From: Allocoleopsis franciscana PCC 7113
GTDB lineage: Bacteria; Cyanobacteriota; Cyanobacteriia; Cyanobacteriales; Coleofasciculaceae
NCBI RefSeq assembly: GCF_000317515.1
Contig: NC_019738.1
Location: 285,501-349,500, forward strand
Direction: 5' to 3'
Length of the DNA stretch: 64,000 nucleotides
The notes beneath the pieces are model-generated. The model did no database searches, had not been told where the DNA came from, and worked only from the letters and a program-made list of their open reading frames with translations. Within the stretch, counting starts at the first letter, position 1. Every line of letters begins with the position of its first letter. Below, in pieces: positions 38,763-47,303 of this stretch. Made by a program: the position numbers and the translations under genes.

Positions 38763-39857
38763 GTGAGTCCAACTGCCCCAGCACCAATGACCGCTCGCCG
38801 CATGGTTTTTCCATTCACTGCCATTGTGGGTCAGGAAGAAATGAAACTGGCGCTACTGTTGAATGTGATTGACCCCAAGGTCGGCGGAGTTATGATCATG
38901 GGCGATCGCGGCACCGGTAAATCCACCACCATTCGGGCGTTGGCTGACCTCTTACCAGAAATTGATGTCATTGCCGACGACCCCTTTAACAGCGACCCCA
39001 ACGACCCAGACGGGATGAGTGATCATAGCTCATCACAAAATCCCTCAATTGTCAAGAAAAAAGTCCCAATGGTTGACCTCCCCTTAGGCGCAACCGAAGA
39101 CCGAGTCTGCGGCACCATTGATATTGAAAAAGCCTTATCCGAAGGCGTGAAAGCCTTTGAACCCGGACTCCTTGCCAAAGCCAATCGTGGCATCCTCTAC
39201 GTAGACGAAGTCAACCTATTAGACGACCATTTAGTCGATGTCCTCCTAGACTCCGCCGCCAGTGGATGGAACACCGTTGAACGAGAAGGCATCTCCATTC
39301 GTCACCCCGCCCGCTTTGTACTCGTCGGTTCCGGCAACCCCGAAGAAGGCGAACTGCGTCCCCAACTCCTCGATCGCTTTGGGATGCACGCAGAAATCCG
39401 CACCGTCAAAGAGCCAGCCTTGCGTGTCGAGATTGTGGAACAACGAGCAGCCTTTGACCTAAATCCCCAAGCCTTCATGGAGCAGCATCAGCCGGAGCAA
39501 GAAGCCATGCAGCAAAAGCTCGTTGCCGCTCAACAGCTACTGCCTCAAGTCGAGCTGGACTATGACTTGCGAGTCAAAATTTCTCAAGTCTGCTCAGAAC
39601 TCGATGTGGATGGACTTAGAGGTGATATTGTAACCAACCGTGCCGCCAAAGCACTAGCTGCCTTGGAAGGACGGAACGAAGTCACCGTTGATGATATTCG
39701 CCGTGTGATCACATTATGTCTGCGTCACCGTCTACGCAAAGACCCACTCGAATCCATTGACTCCGGTTACAAGGTAGAAAAAGCCTTTAGCCGTGTTTTT
39801 GGCTTAGAAGCCTCATCAGAGGCCAATTCAGCCGCGACAGCCAATGGAGTTCGCTAA
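38763..39857 (+). CDS. chlI: Magnesium chelatase ATPase subunit I
   Basis: The AAA+ motor subunit of magnesium chelatase, which with ChlD and ChlH inserts Mg2+ into protoporphyrin IX for chlorophyll synthesis. It has Walker [10 protein letters not shown], the ChlI block [26 protein letters not shown], Walker [11 protein letters not shown], and the sensor/arginine-finger region [18 protein letters not shown]. The ORF extends to a GTG at 38712 inside the DUF429 gene, but the GTG at 38763 gives the conserved cyanobacterial N-terminus MSPTAPAP...[15 protein letters not shown] and a length of 364 aa, usual for the family. Confidence 0.96.
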   Translation: MSPTAPAPMTARRMVFPFTAIVGQEEMKLALLLNVIDPKVGGVMIMGDRGTGKSTTIRALADLLPEIDVIADDPFNSDPNDPDGMSDHSSSQNPSIVKKKVPMVDLPLGATEDRVCGTIDIEKALSEGVKAFEPGLLAKANRGILYVDEVNLLDDHLVDVLLDSAASGWNTVEREGISIRHPARFVLVGSGNPEEGELRPQLLDRFGMHAEIRTVKEPALRVEIVEQRAAFDLNPQAFMEQHQPEQEAMQQKLVAAQQLLPQVELDYDLRVKISQVCSELDVDGLRGDIVTNRAAKALAALEGRNEVTVDDIRRVITLCLRHRLRKDPLESIDSGYKVEKAFSRVFGLEASSEANSAATANGVR

Positions 39858-39908
39858 TTCAATAGTGAGCCGTAACCAACTGTTCACTGCTCACTGCTCA
39901 CTATTAAA

Positions 39909-40013
39909 AGTTGGAAGGTTGGAACGTTAGCAGGTTAAACGTTCTAACCTTCAACTTGTTAACCTGTTAACTAACCAATAATCTGTTAACCTTCAACCTA
40001 TTAACCTGCAACT
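39909..40013. repeat. Intergenic GTTAACCTT/AACCTGTTAA repeats
   Basis: The gap between chlI and the ABC ATPase gene is filled with imperfect repeats of AACCTGTTAAC, AACCTTCAACC and their complements, ending 4 bp before the ATG. This can form several hairpins and probably arose by slippage. Confidence 0.7.
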
Positions 40014-40017
40014 GGAA

Positions 40018-40800
40018 ATGACAGAACCCCTGATTGAACTAAAGGGAGTTAGCAAGTCTTTCGGTGATAACATTATCCTGGATCATGTTGACTTGACTAT
40101 TTATCGGGGCGAGGCGCTGGGGATTATTGGTCCTTCTGGCACCGGGAAATCAACCATTCTGCGAATTATTGCGGGTCTCACTCCCGTTGAAACTGGTGAA
40201 ATTTATGTGGCAGGGCAACAACGCCAAGGTTTAATCGAGGATGCCCAAGACCCCATTGGTATTGGCATGGTGTTTCAGCAGGCGGCGTTGTTCGACTCAT
40301 TAACGGTGGAAGAGAATGTTGGTTTCTTGCTTTACCAGCACTCAAAATTACCGCGAAGGCGGATTCGGGACTTGGTTGCGCGCAGCCTGGAGATGGTCGG
40401 TTTACCGGGTATCGGCAACCGCTACCCCTCTGAGTTATCCGGAGGAATGCGTAAACGTGTCAGTTTTGCCCGTGCTATTATGGCGAATCCCGATAATGCC
40501 AAAGACAACCCCCAAGTTTTGCTGTACGATGAACCCACAGCGGGTCTTGACCCGATCGCTTCCACCGTTATTGAGGATTTAGTCCGTCAACTCCAGTTTG
40601 CTGATGAGGGTTGCGGTTCTTACGTCATGGTAACCCACCAAGATAGTACGATTCGCCGCACGACTGACCGGGTTGTGTTTCTCTACAGAGGCAAAATACA
40701 GTGGCAAGGTAAGGTTAGCGAGATTGATACGACGGATAATCCTCTAGTACGGCAATTTTTTAGTGCTAGTGTCACTGGACCCATTCAGGCGATTGGGTAA
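40018..40800 (+). CDS. Mla-type lipid ABC transporter ATP-binding protein
   Basis: A 260-aa ATPase of the MlaF/Ttg2A group that powers phospholipid transport across the envelope. Walker A is GPSGTGKST, the Q loop is VFQQAALFDSLTVEENV, the signature is LSGGMRKRV, and Walker B is VLLYDEPTAGLDP. The H loop is VTHQD. The AALFDSLTV and SGGMRKR patterns distinguish it from general importers. The MCE-domain gene follows on the same strand, which supports the assignment; no MlaE-like permease is present in the window. Confidence 0.92.
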   Translation: MTEPLIELKGVSKSFGDNIILDHVDLTIYRGEALGIIGPSGTGKSTILRIIAGLTPVETGEIYVAGQQRQGLIEDAQDPIGIGMVFQQAALFDSLTVEENVGFLLYQHSKLPRRRIRDLVARSLEMVGLPGIGNRYPSELSGGMRKRVSFARAIMANPDNAKDNPQVLLYDEPTAGLDPIASTVIEDLVRQLQFADEGCGSYVMVTHQDSTIRRTTDRVVFLYRGKIQWQGKVSEIDTTDNPLVRQFFSASVTGPIQAIG

Positions 40801-40944
40801 GATATCGATTAGCATACTTAATATAGTAGATAGCGATCAGTTCACTGACGGTTAGCTGTTATTTGTGATTCAGTATTAGTTCTGGGTAAGAGGTAGAGAG
40901 CACAAAGCTAAAAGTTAACAGCTAATAGCGAAGGAAGAAAAATC

Positions 40945-42414
40945 ATGCGATCGCGAACAGTTCGAGAAGGCTCTGTTGGATTATTAATCCTGGTAGGACT
41001 TGCTGTATTTGTTGGTTTGGTGATATGGATACGAGGCCAAACATTTGGTGCTCGTAGCTACCAGTTCATCGTGAAATTTGCCAATGTTGCTGGCATGAAA
41101 ACGGGGGCGATGGTACGCTATCGCGGCGTTAAGGTGGGGAGAATTACGGAAGTTACACCGGAAACCAACGGCGTTAATGCCACTGTGGAAATTAGTGACC
41201 CGGATTTATTAATCCCTAAAGATGTGGTCATTGAAGCCAATCAAGCCGGTTTAGTTGGCGAAACCTCAATTGATATCACACCCCAAAAACCACTGCCAGC
41301 CAAAGCAGAATCGATCGATCCTCTGAGCCGTCAATGCAATTCCACCCTAGTAATTTGTAACAATGATCGACTTGCGGGTCGGATTGGTGTCAGTTTTGAA
41401 GAACTACTGCGCTACACCATTCGCCTTGCTGAAGTTTATACCGACCCTAAGTTTTTTGGTAACGTTGAAACTCTGACTCAAAACGCTGCGGTTGCGGCTA
41501 CGAGTGTCACCCAACTCACTAACGAATTGACTCTTTTGTCTCGTTCGGCGCGACAAGAATTGGGCAGCTTCTCCACGGCTACCAATACCCTTTCTCGGAC
41601 AGCCAATCAAACCATGGCTCAAGTTGGTGTCGCAGCGAATCGCTTTGGGAACACGGCGGATAGCTTAAGTAACACAGCTAATCAATATAGTTTGACGGCT
41701 GGCGAATTAACCAAACTGGTTGCTACCGCCAATAATTTAGTAGCTACAAATCGAGCCAGTTTAGTCGGAACCTTAGATAGTGTCCGTCAAACCAGCGATC
41801 AACTGCGTGGACTTGTAGCCAGCTTCACACCGATATCAACGCAGCTCAGCTCTGCCGCTGGTAAGCTTAACACCACAGCCGGTCAGATTAATGTGGGGGG
41901 ACTGCTCAAGAATTTAGAAACCCTCTCCGCTAATGCAGCAACCGCGTCCGCTAATCTGCGTGACATCTCCACATCTCTGAATAACCCGAATAACGTAGTC
42001 CTCTTGCAACAAACTCTAGATTCAGCACGGGCAACGTTTGAAAATGCCCAAAAAATTACATCGGATTTAGATGATTTAACGGGTGATCCAGCCTTCCGCG
42101 AAAATCTGAAACAGTTAGTCAATGGCTTGGGTAAACTGGTTTCCTCCACAGAACAATTGCAACAACAAGTCCAGGTGGCTCAGACTATTGAACCCGTCAG
42201 TACCGCGATTAATGCAACTGCCGACAGCGCGACTTCCAAAGCTGTAAAAAATGGACAACCTCAGCCTAACGTTGAGCTACCCGATCCCACTAAACAGCTC
42301 AATAGTCAGAAGGATTTACCCCCCCTATTTCCCCCAGCACCGAAGAAGCTGCCTGTACCTCAAGCCACCTCCCAGCCGTTAGCTGAGATTAAAGGTGAGA
42401 GTCCGCCGAACTAG
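40945..42414 (+). CDS. MCE (MlaD-like) family lipid transport protein
   Basis: A 489-aa protein with one N-terminal membrane anchor (about 10-30), an MCE domain (about 35-115, FANVAGMKTGAMVRYRGVKVG) and a long helical/coiled region of Asn/Thr/Leu-rich repeats (about 155-420) that probably forms an oligomeric tunnel or bridge. It ends in a proline-rich tail. It would act as the periplasmic substrate-binding ring of the Mla-type transporter whose ATPase is encoded just upstream. The start ATG overlaps a HIP1-like site (ATGCGATCGCG) and has AAGGAAG upstream. Confidence 0.9.
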   Translation: MRSRTVREGSVGLLILVGLAVFVGLVIWIRGQTFGARSYQFIVKFANVAGMKTGAMVRYRGVKVGRITEVTPETNGVNATVEISDPDLLIPKDVVIEANQAGLVGETSIDITPQKPLPAKAESIDPLSRQCNSTLVICNNDRLAGRIGVSFEELLRYTIRLAEVYTDPKFFGNVETLTQNAAVAATSVTQLTNELTLLSRSARQELGSFSTATNTLSRTANQTMAQVGVAANRFGNTADSLSNTANQYSLTAGELTKLVATANNLVATNRASLVGTLDSVRQTSDQLRGLVASFTPISTQLSSAAGKLNTTAGQINVGGLLKNLETLSANAATASANLRDISTSLNNPNNVVLLQQTLDSARATFENAQKITSDLDDLTGDPAFRENLKQLVNGLGKLVSSTEQLQQQVQVAQTIEPVSTAINATADSATSKAVKNGQPQPNVELPDPTKQLNSQKDLPPLFPPAPKKLPVPQATSQPLAEIKGESPPN

Positions 42415-42427
42415 GAGAGATAGGTTC

Positions 42428-42727
42428 CTAACTCCAATCATCTTGCCCTTGTGAGTTGTTACCCCGTTTGTAAACTTGACCCGTTGCATGGATCTGACGG
42501 GTTAACTCAAATAGCTGTTCTTCCGTCATCTGCCAACGCTGGAGAATAGCGTCCAAGTTTTGTTGAATCTCTCTAGCACCTGGAAAACTACAATAGCGAA
42601 TCCGTAATCGGGCAAGTTCTGCATAATGGCGATTGCTGGGTTCTTCTCGTAAGAGACGCTCAACAATGTCTTTGTCGTTCTTCTCTTGAGGATGTTGTTG
42701 GTCTTTATTTTCTGCGGCTGAAGCCAT
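42428..42727 (-). CDS. DUF3288-like small protein
   Basis: A 99-aa cyanobacterial protein that matches my recollection of DUF3288: QHPQEKNDKDIVERLL, then LARLRIRYCSFPGAREIQ-x-L and a late TRQIHATGQVYK. No signal or membrane segment. The ribosome-binding sequence AGAGG lies within the end of the small ORF immediately upstream (7 nt gap), so translation is likely coupled. Role unknown. Confidence 0.75.
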   Translation of the reverse strand: MASAAENKDQQHPQEKNDKDIVERLLREEPSNRHYAELARLRIRYCSFPGAREIQQNLDAILQRWQMTEEQLFELTRQIHATGQVYKRGNNSQGQDDWS

Positions 42728-42734
42728 GATTTAT

Positions 42735-42857
42735 TTAACCTCTTATCGTTGTGATGGGTTTAGTCATTTGCTTATAGTTCCATAAACCAAAAATTACCCA
42801 GAAGACGAGCAGGATTACAGCCCCAATAATCAGTAAAATGGGTTGAATTTTCCGCAT
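42735..42857 (-). CDS. Small single-span membrane peptide (40 aa)
   Basis: A short ORF, MRKIQPILLIIGAVILL..., of 40 residues with one hydrophobic segment (about 7-25), a Trp-rich interface and a basic tail. It lies in the same strand and order as its neighbours: 7 nt after the MOSC gene stop (AGGA just before its ATG) and 7 nt before the DUF3288-like start. The spacing and coding pattern support a real gene that is too short for routine calling. Possible roles include membrane regulator or complex subunit. Confidence 0.65.
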   Translation of the reverse strand: MRKIQPILLIIGAVILLVFWVIFGLWNYKQMTKPITTIRG

Positions 42858-42864
42858 ATCCTGC

Positions 42865-43659
42865 TTAAGCCTTTACTGTATCTTGAATATTCACTTCATT
42901 TCCTACTTGTAAAATCTTATCCGCTTGGGATTCTGGTATACGTGTATTGACACTGAGGCGGTAAAAGTGATTAAAACGAGAAGCCGCTACCCCAGAAGGT
43001 AAGCTTTCTTGACGTTTAGTGATGAATATTTTCTGAAAGTCTGTATAAGCTTCGCCTGTGAGAGAATTTCGTGTCGGTACTACACAACGCTGACAAGGAT
43101 TAATTCCCTCAAACTGAATCGAGCCGATTTGAAACTGAATGATGTTATCCGCTTCGCCAAATAATTGGTCTTCCCAAAAGGGTGGAACATTGGCAATTTC
43201 AACATTGGTTCTTAGGCGTCGTCGCATCTCATTGGTGCTGATTTCGGAAAACCAACTGGCTACTGTTTCTATCGTGGCGGTACTAATTACAGTTGGCCCA
43301 GGGGCATTGGTATCATCAGGAAAACCTTGAAAGATGTTCTGTTGCAACTGTACCGTTTTGCCGAAATAGTGACTCAACCACGCTTCTAGTGCCGTTCTTT
43401 CCTCATCGAGGTGAAACACTTGAGTTGACTCTGTATCTTGAATCTGTAAGGATACAGTCCGAGCATTGAGGTCAAAGGATGATCGCAATAAGTGAATTTT
43501 AGGATTACGCTTACCATTGACGAATCGCCCTTGCTCATCAACCATGGCAAATTCTCGGTCATGCTCTAAAGCACCACTTTTGAGTACCTTGGCTTGGGTT
43601 ACGGCGACACCGTCTAAGGATTTGATGGGATAAATCAAAATTTGGGCAAGATCAGGCAT
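42865..43659 (-). CDS. MOSC domain protein with MOSC_N
   Basis: A protein of about 264 aa with the MOSC N-terminal beta-barrel (LAQILIYPIKSLDGVAV, EHDREFAMVDEQGRFVNGKR) and the C-terminal MOSC domain including the NPCQRCVVPTRNSLTGE region with the conserved Cys. These domains bind molybdenum cofactor or transfer sulfur, as in mARC-type reductases. The ORF starts at 43677, but the second Met (43659) gives the family start PDLAQILIYPIKSL. First gene of a minus-strand run with the 40-aa peptide and the DUF3288-like gene; divergent from the next gene. Confidence 0.85.
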   Translation of the reverse strand: MPDLAQILIYPIKSLDGVAVTQAKVLKSGALEHDREFAMVDEQGRFVNGKRNPKIHLLRSSFDLNARTVSLQIQDTESTQVFHLDEERTALEAWLSHYFGKTVQLQQNIFQGFPDDTNAPGPTVISTATIETVASWFSEISTNEMRRRLRTNVEIANVPPFWEDQLFGEADNIIQFQIGSIQFEGINPCQRCVVPTRNSLTGEAYTDFQKIFITKRQESLPSGVAASRFNHFYRLSVNTRIPESQADKILQVGNEVNIQDTVKA

Positions 43660-43727
43660 GGGGCAGACCAAGAGCATTGCATCAGATAATACCCTGGTAG
43701 AATGTCGTTCGCACTCTATCGTCGTTG

Positions 43728-44324
43728 ATGCTCACAACTCTAGAATTGCGTTGGTTTGTTCGCGGTACACCCGCCAATGAGGTGGAACACTGGTTTAATG
43801 TGGATTGTCCTGGTAAACTCTTGGGTTCGCCAGAAAAACGGGAAGACCTGTATTTATATACACCAGAGTGCGATTATCTCAATATCAAACTGCGCCAGGG
43901 ACGTTTAGAAGTGAAGTGGCGCAAGGCAGAATTGGGGATTTTACAATTGGGTGAGTGTTGGGAGGGGAAAGCTGAAAAATGGCTGAAGTGGATTTGTGAT
44001 GACTCCGATCAACAGAGCATGATACCAGCGAATGTTGTGGAGGAAAAAGCGTGGGTTGGGGTTAAGAAAGTGCGATCGCAGCGCCACTATCAAGGCGTGA
44101 CTTACGAACTCACCCAACTGAGTGTCAGAAATGAAGTCTGGTGGAGTATCGCGCTAGAAATGTTCGTACCAGAGGGTAACAGAAATGATAGCAGCCTTGG
44201 GGTGCAAGTCGATCCTCATTTTCAGGAGATCGTCAGCCAAGTCAGCCAAACTTACCGAGGGCCAAAGTTAGAATGCGATCGCTCTTTTGCCTATCCGACC
44301 TGGTTAGCTCGTTTGACTCGATAG
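43728..44324 (+). CDS. Hypothetical protein, possible CYTH-like fold
   Basis: A 198-aa protein without a firm family. The start LELRWFVRG and later REDLYLYTPECDYLNIKLRQ and LEVKWRK show alternating charged residues (E-x-R, K-x-R, E-x-K) like the tunnel strands of triphosphate tunnel/CYTH proteins, but the canonical ExExK start motif is missing. The ORF can begin with TTG one codon earlier; ATG at 43728 is used. It is divergent from the MOSC operon. Confidence 0.6.
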   Translation: MLTTLELRWFVRGTPANEVEHWFNVDCPGKLLGSPEKREDLYLYTPECDYLNIKLRQGRLEVKWRKAELGILQLGECWEGKAEKWLKWICDDSDQQSMIPANVVEEKAWVGVKKVRSQRHYQGVTYELTQLSVRNEVWWSIALEMFVPEGNRNDSSLGVQVDPHFQEIVSQVSQTYRGPKLECDRSFAYPTWLARLTR

Positions 44325-44451
44325 TAAGCTAACGCGCATTTAAATTTTATCTTCTGAAAACCGGATAAAAGCGCTTCATTCCTTTCCCCAACTCCTCTGC
44401 TCCCCAGCGCCCCAGCTACGTTAACAGCTAAATTAAATATGTCACAGCTTA

Positions 44452-44955
44452 TTAAAGGTCTGTCGTATTCACTTGGTTTTTAATATCGTTCCAAACCGAC
44501 AATACACCCTCAATCCAACCCTTGACAAAAGCCGATTTGTTGTGCTCGCTAATGACGAGTAGGCCGCATAATCCCTCTTCATCCAATCCCATTTCCGCTT
44601 GAGGTTTATGAGCATTGAGAAATTCCCACATATTTTCAAAGTCTGCTGCATCAAGGCTTGCCGTAATATCCTTTCTCTGCTCAAGCCGTTGAAAATCTTG
44701 ATAACTCAAATTATGAGCCGATTTCTGACCAAACTTGAATCCTTTTTCCTTAATTTGGATTAAAACAGCTTTCCGTTCTAACCTGAGGCGCTCAATCAAT
44801 GTTTCACGCTCACCAGAATCAATGGTTAGTTCTTTCAACGTCACAGCCATTTCCAAAGCCTCCTGGCATACGCCAGATATATTGATTTCCTGCTTAACAT
44901 TCTGTAATCGTTCGTATAACGATTCGGGTACAGCGATGGTTAGCCTTCGAGACAC
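44452..44955 (-). CDS. Ribbon-helix-helix-like regulator with extra domain
   Basis: A 167-aa protein. The first ~45 residues (RRLTIAVPESLYERLQNVKQ) resemble a CopG/MetJ-type ribbon-helix-helix. The remainder is unrecognised, mixing helix and strand and ending in NKSAFVKGWIEGVLSVW. Twin direct repeats just upstream suggest autoregulation. No toxin gene is adjacent. Confidence 0.65.
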   Translation of the reverse strand: MSRRLTIAVPESLYERLQNVKQEINISGVCQEALEMAVTLKELTIDSGERETLIERLRLERKAVLIQIKEKGFKFGQKSAHNLSYQDFQRLEQRKDITASLDAADFENMWEFLNAHKPQAEMGLDEEGLCGLLVISEHNKSAFVKGWIEGVLSVWNDIKNQVNTTDL

Positions 44956-44998
44956 ATTTTTTAGGTTTTGGTTGTGTACTCTTTTACTATATTTAAAA

Positions 44999-45062
44999 AG
45001 TTACATAATGGCAAAAATCTTTGTGAGATGTTATATAAAAACAAAGAGAGTTACATAACGGC
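44999..45062. promoter_or_regulatory. Twin direct repeats upstream of the RHH-like gene
   Basis: Two copies of AGTTACATAAYGGC at 44999-45012 and 45049-45062, exactly 50 bp apart (start to start). This is a plausible pair of regulator sites for the divergent RHH-like or TetR genes. The 44956-45294 gap otherwise holds only the hairpin listed next. Confidence 0.45.
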
Positions 45063-45134
45063 GAATGGTCGCGGAGACTGGAGTTTGAGAGAGAATGCAA
45101 ACCCAGTCTAGGGGCAGACTGATAAATTTTGTAT

Positions 45135-45160
45135 CCCACGCTTTCTCATCCGTGGGTTTT
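45135..45160 (+). other. Hairpin followed by T-run
   Basis: CCCACG (45135-45140), a 10-nt loop and CGTGGG (45151-45156), then TTTT. It could be a weak terminator or a relic of an IS200/IS605-type end; no transposase is nearby. Confidence 0.4.
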
Positions 45161-45294
45161 ACGGCGTTTTCCATCAAGCTTCAAACATTTCTCTGTCCTG
45201 ATTTTGTAAGGAATTTGTGAGAAACTATAAAACTTTGGTCAATTATTAGGTATCCTGTTGGACAATAGCGCTACAGCTTTTGTTGGGACTTCAA

Positions 45295-45909
45295 ATGCGA
45301 ATTTTAAATCGGCCTCCTCAGTCAGAAACAGAGACAAGGCAGCGCATCCTCCAAGCCGCACAGCATTTATTTGCGAAGCGGGGGTATGACGGTACAACAA
45401 CCCGTGATTTAGCGAGTGCAGCTGGAGTAGCAGAAGGTACCCTATTTCGCCATTTTGAGAACAAAAAGGCAATCTTAATTGAGGTAGCCACTCAAGGCTG
45501 GATCGAAATTCTGACCGATTTGCTGACAGAACTCAGCGAGATGGGCAGTTATAAGGCGGTGGCACAGGTGATGCGGCGGCGGATGCTGCGAATGCATGAG
45601 AATGCCGATATGATGAAGGTTTGCTTCATGGAGGCGCAGTTTCATCCGGAGTTGCGCGATCGCATTCAGTCAGAAGTGATCATTAAAATGACCGATGTCG
45701 CGGAAGCCTTTTTCCAAACCGCCATGGATCGAGGCATTTATCGACGAGTCAATCCCAAAATAGTCGCTCAGGTGTTTTTGGGAATGTTTGCTGTTGCAGG
45801 TTTCAGCCATGAAACGATTATGGAGCCAGGAGCATCCCCCAAACAGATGCAAGAAATGGCAGAAGGAATTGCGGATATTTTCCTCAATGGCGTGTTAACC
45901 AAAGAGTAG
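45295..45909 (+). CDS. TetR/AcrR family transcriptional regulator
   Basis: A 204-aa regulator with the N-terminal TetR helix-turn-helix (TRQRILQAAQHLFAKRGYDG, TTRDLASAAGVAEGTLFRHF) and a C-terminal ligand/dimer domain ending in an AefR-like tail (GMFAVAGFSHETIM). TTG at 45280 would add five residues, but ATG at 45295 is used. No divergent efflux gene is adjacent, so its target is unknown. Confidence 0.9.
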   Translation: MRILNRPPQSETETRQRILQAAQHLFAKRGYDGTTTRDLASAAGVAEGTLFRHFENKKAILIEVATQGWIEILTDLLTELSEMGSYKAVAQVMRRRMLRMHENADMMKVCFMEAQFHPELRDRIQSEVIIKMTDVAEAFFQTAMDRGIYRRVNPKIVAQVFLGMFAVAGFSHETIMEPGASPKQMQEMAEGIADIFLNGVLTKE

Positions 45910-45956
45910 GAACTGATGAAGGCTGAAGCATGAAGTATCAAGTATACAATTTATGC

Positions 45957-46409
45957 TTATAATTCATGCTTTTCGGCTAAATCACGCGCTTGCTTAATCC
46001 AGGATGCTACTTGGTCTACCTGAGGACACAAATCTTTGCGCTGCATCATAGTCACTTGCAGACGTAAGATTTGTTGATGCAATCGGTGAATCGGAGTCTG
46101 AGCCAGTTGATTTACGGAACACACACCCGCATGAAGCACGAGTCCGCAATATTGGGAACCAATCCCCGGAAGGCGAGCCAAATCGGCTAGGGCAACCCAC
46201 TTGTTTACGTACTGAGTCTTGATTTGTAACTGATTAGCCAGTGCTTGCCTCAGTTGTGGAGTACTGGCTGTTTGTAGGAGTTGTCCAGTGGTTTTAATAC
46301 CAACTCCTTTGAGTTTGGTACGATCCTGAGGGCTTAATCCCGGTAGTTGATCAATCGACCAGTTACAGGGTTGGGTTGTGTTACGTGGAATTTTAGCTTT
46401 GGAGTACAT
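45957..46409 (-). CDS. DUF4332 family protein (helix-hairpin-helix)
   Basis: A 150-aa protein with two helix-hairpin-helix-like units: LPGLSPQDRTKLKGVGIKTT and LADLARLPGIGSQYCGLVLH. The DUF4332 pattern is common in cyanobacteria and suggests DNA binding, without catalytic residues. It stands alone, convergent with the TetR gene. Confidence 0.85.
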   Translation of the reverse strand: MYSKAKIPRNTTQPCNWSIDQLPGLSPQDRTKLKGVGIKTTGQLLQTASTPQLRQALANQLQIKTQYVNKWVALADLARLPGIGSQYCGLVLHAGVCSVNQLAQTPIHRLHQQILRLQVTMMQRKDLCPQVDQVASWIKQARDLAEKHEL

Positions 46410-46541
46410 CCCGATTACCTGGGAAATTTATCTGTGTAGGAGGTTATGGTTAAACAGTAAAGTCAATCTAGGGAGAGAAAATAGCTTCACAGTCATGATA
46501 ACTTTATAGTCATCCCCCTGAAGACTGATCGCCGTTTGGCA

Positions 46542-47303
46542 ATGCCACAACCTCCTCCCTCATCCTCTCAGACTCTGTCTGAGGACAAATCTCCAATTTG
46601 CGTATCCATCAAGTTGGGAGGAAAACTCATTCAAGCAGAAAAGCCGGGAATTTTCAACCTCAAGCGTCAATCGGCTGCAACAGACCAAATCAAACTGTAC
46701 TTGACTCTACAATTCAATGAACAGGAACAGCCTTTACCTATTGGTCGCCTTAAGTTTGGTCTAACAGGAGGAGAACTCCAGTTAAGGGTAGAAAATGGCA
46801 TCATTTTCCTGGCATCCCCTGGACTAAATCAAGCTTTTGAACTTTCTAGACAACAAGGAAGACAAAACCCGGAAGGTAGTGACACTCAAAGCTGTGTCAC
46901 CGTCTTTTTCAAAGAGAAAAAACTTGCAATCAAGGGAAGTATTGGCACTCAGAAAATAGCTGAGAAAGCGGAGCAAAACCAATTGTCTATTTCTCAGGTC
47001 AGTCATCAGGGTTCACAGGAAAATTTAACCTGGGTTGTCTTGGGAGAGCAGAATAATTGTATTTTACAAGGCTCACTCCAGCCTATCTTACTGGGAACCC
47101 TGAAGGTAACCGCCAAGCCCTGCCGTGTGGAATCCATCTTTTCCGTATCGCCACAAGATATACGTATAACCGATGTCACAGGTTTGTTACCCCACACCAT
47201 TGCTAAAAAGAAGAGGGTCGTTCTGGAGAGAGCGTTTGTTCGTCGCTTACTCAAGCGAAAATTAAAGACCTATCTGAGCCGATACGAATTGCGATATGAG
47301 TAA
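46542..47303 (+). CDS. Partner protein of pentapeptide module 1 (unrecognised family)
   Basis: A 253-aa protein of unknown family, paralogous to the 54936-55742 product. Shared blocks: LYLTLQFNEQ followed by GRLKFGLTGGELQLRVEN, PCRVESIFSVSPQDIRITD, and the end KLKTYLSRYELRYE. The middle is variable and mostly Ser/Thr/Gln rich. No signal peptide or membrane segment. The stop overlaps the pentapeptide gene by 8 nt (47296-47303), so the two are translationally coupled. An in-frame TTG six bases upstream (TTGGCAATG) is also conserved in the paralogue, so the exact start is uncertain. A chaperone, immunity or ligand-binding partner is possible; nothing in the sequence decides. Confidence 0.7.
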   Translation: MPQPPPSSSQTLSEDKSPICVSIKLGGKLIQAEKPGIFNLKRQSAATDQIKLYLTLQFNEQEQPLPIGRLKFGLTGGELQLRVENGIIFLASPGLNQAFELSRQQGRQNPEGSDTQSCVTVFFKEKKLAIKGSIGTQKIAEKAEQNQLSISQVSHQGSQENLTWVVLGEQNNCILQGSLQPILLGTLKVTAKPCRVESIFSVSPQDIRITDVTGLLPHTIAKKKRVVLERAFVRRLLKRKLKTYLSRYELRYE

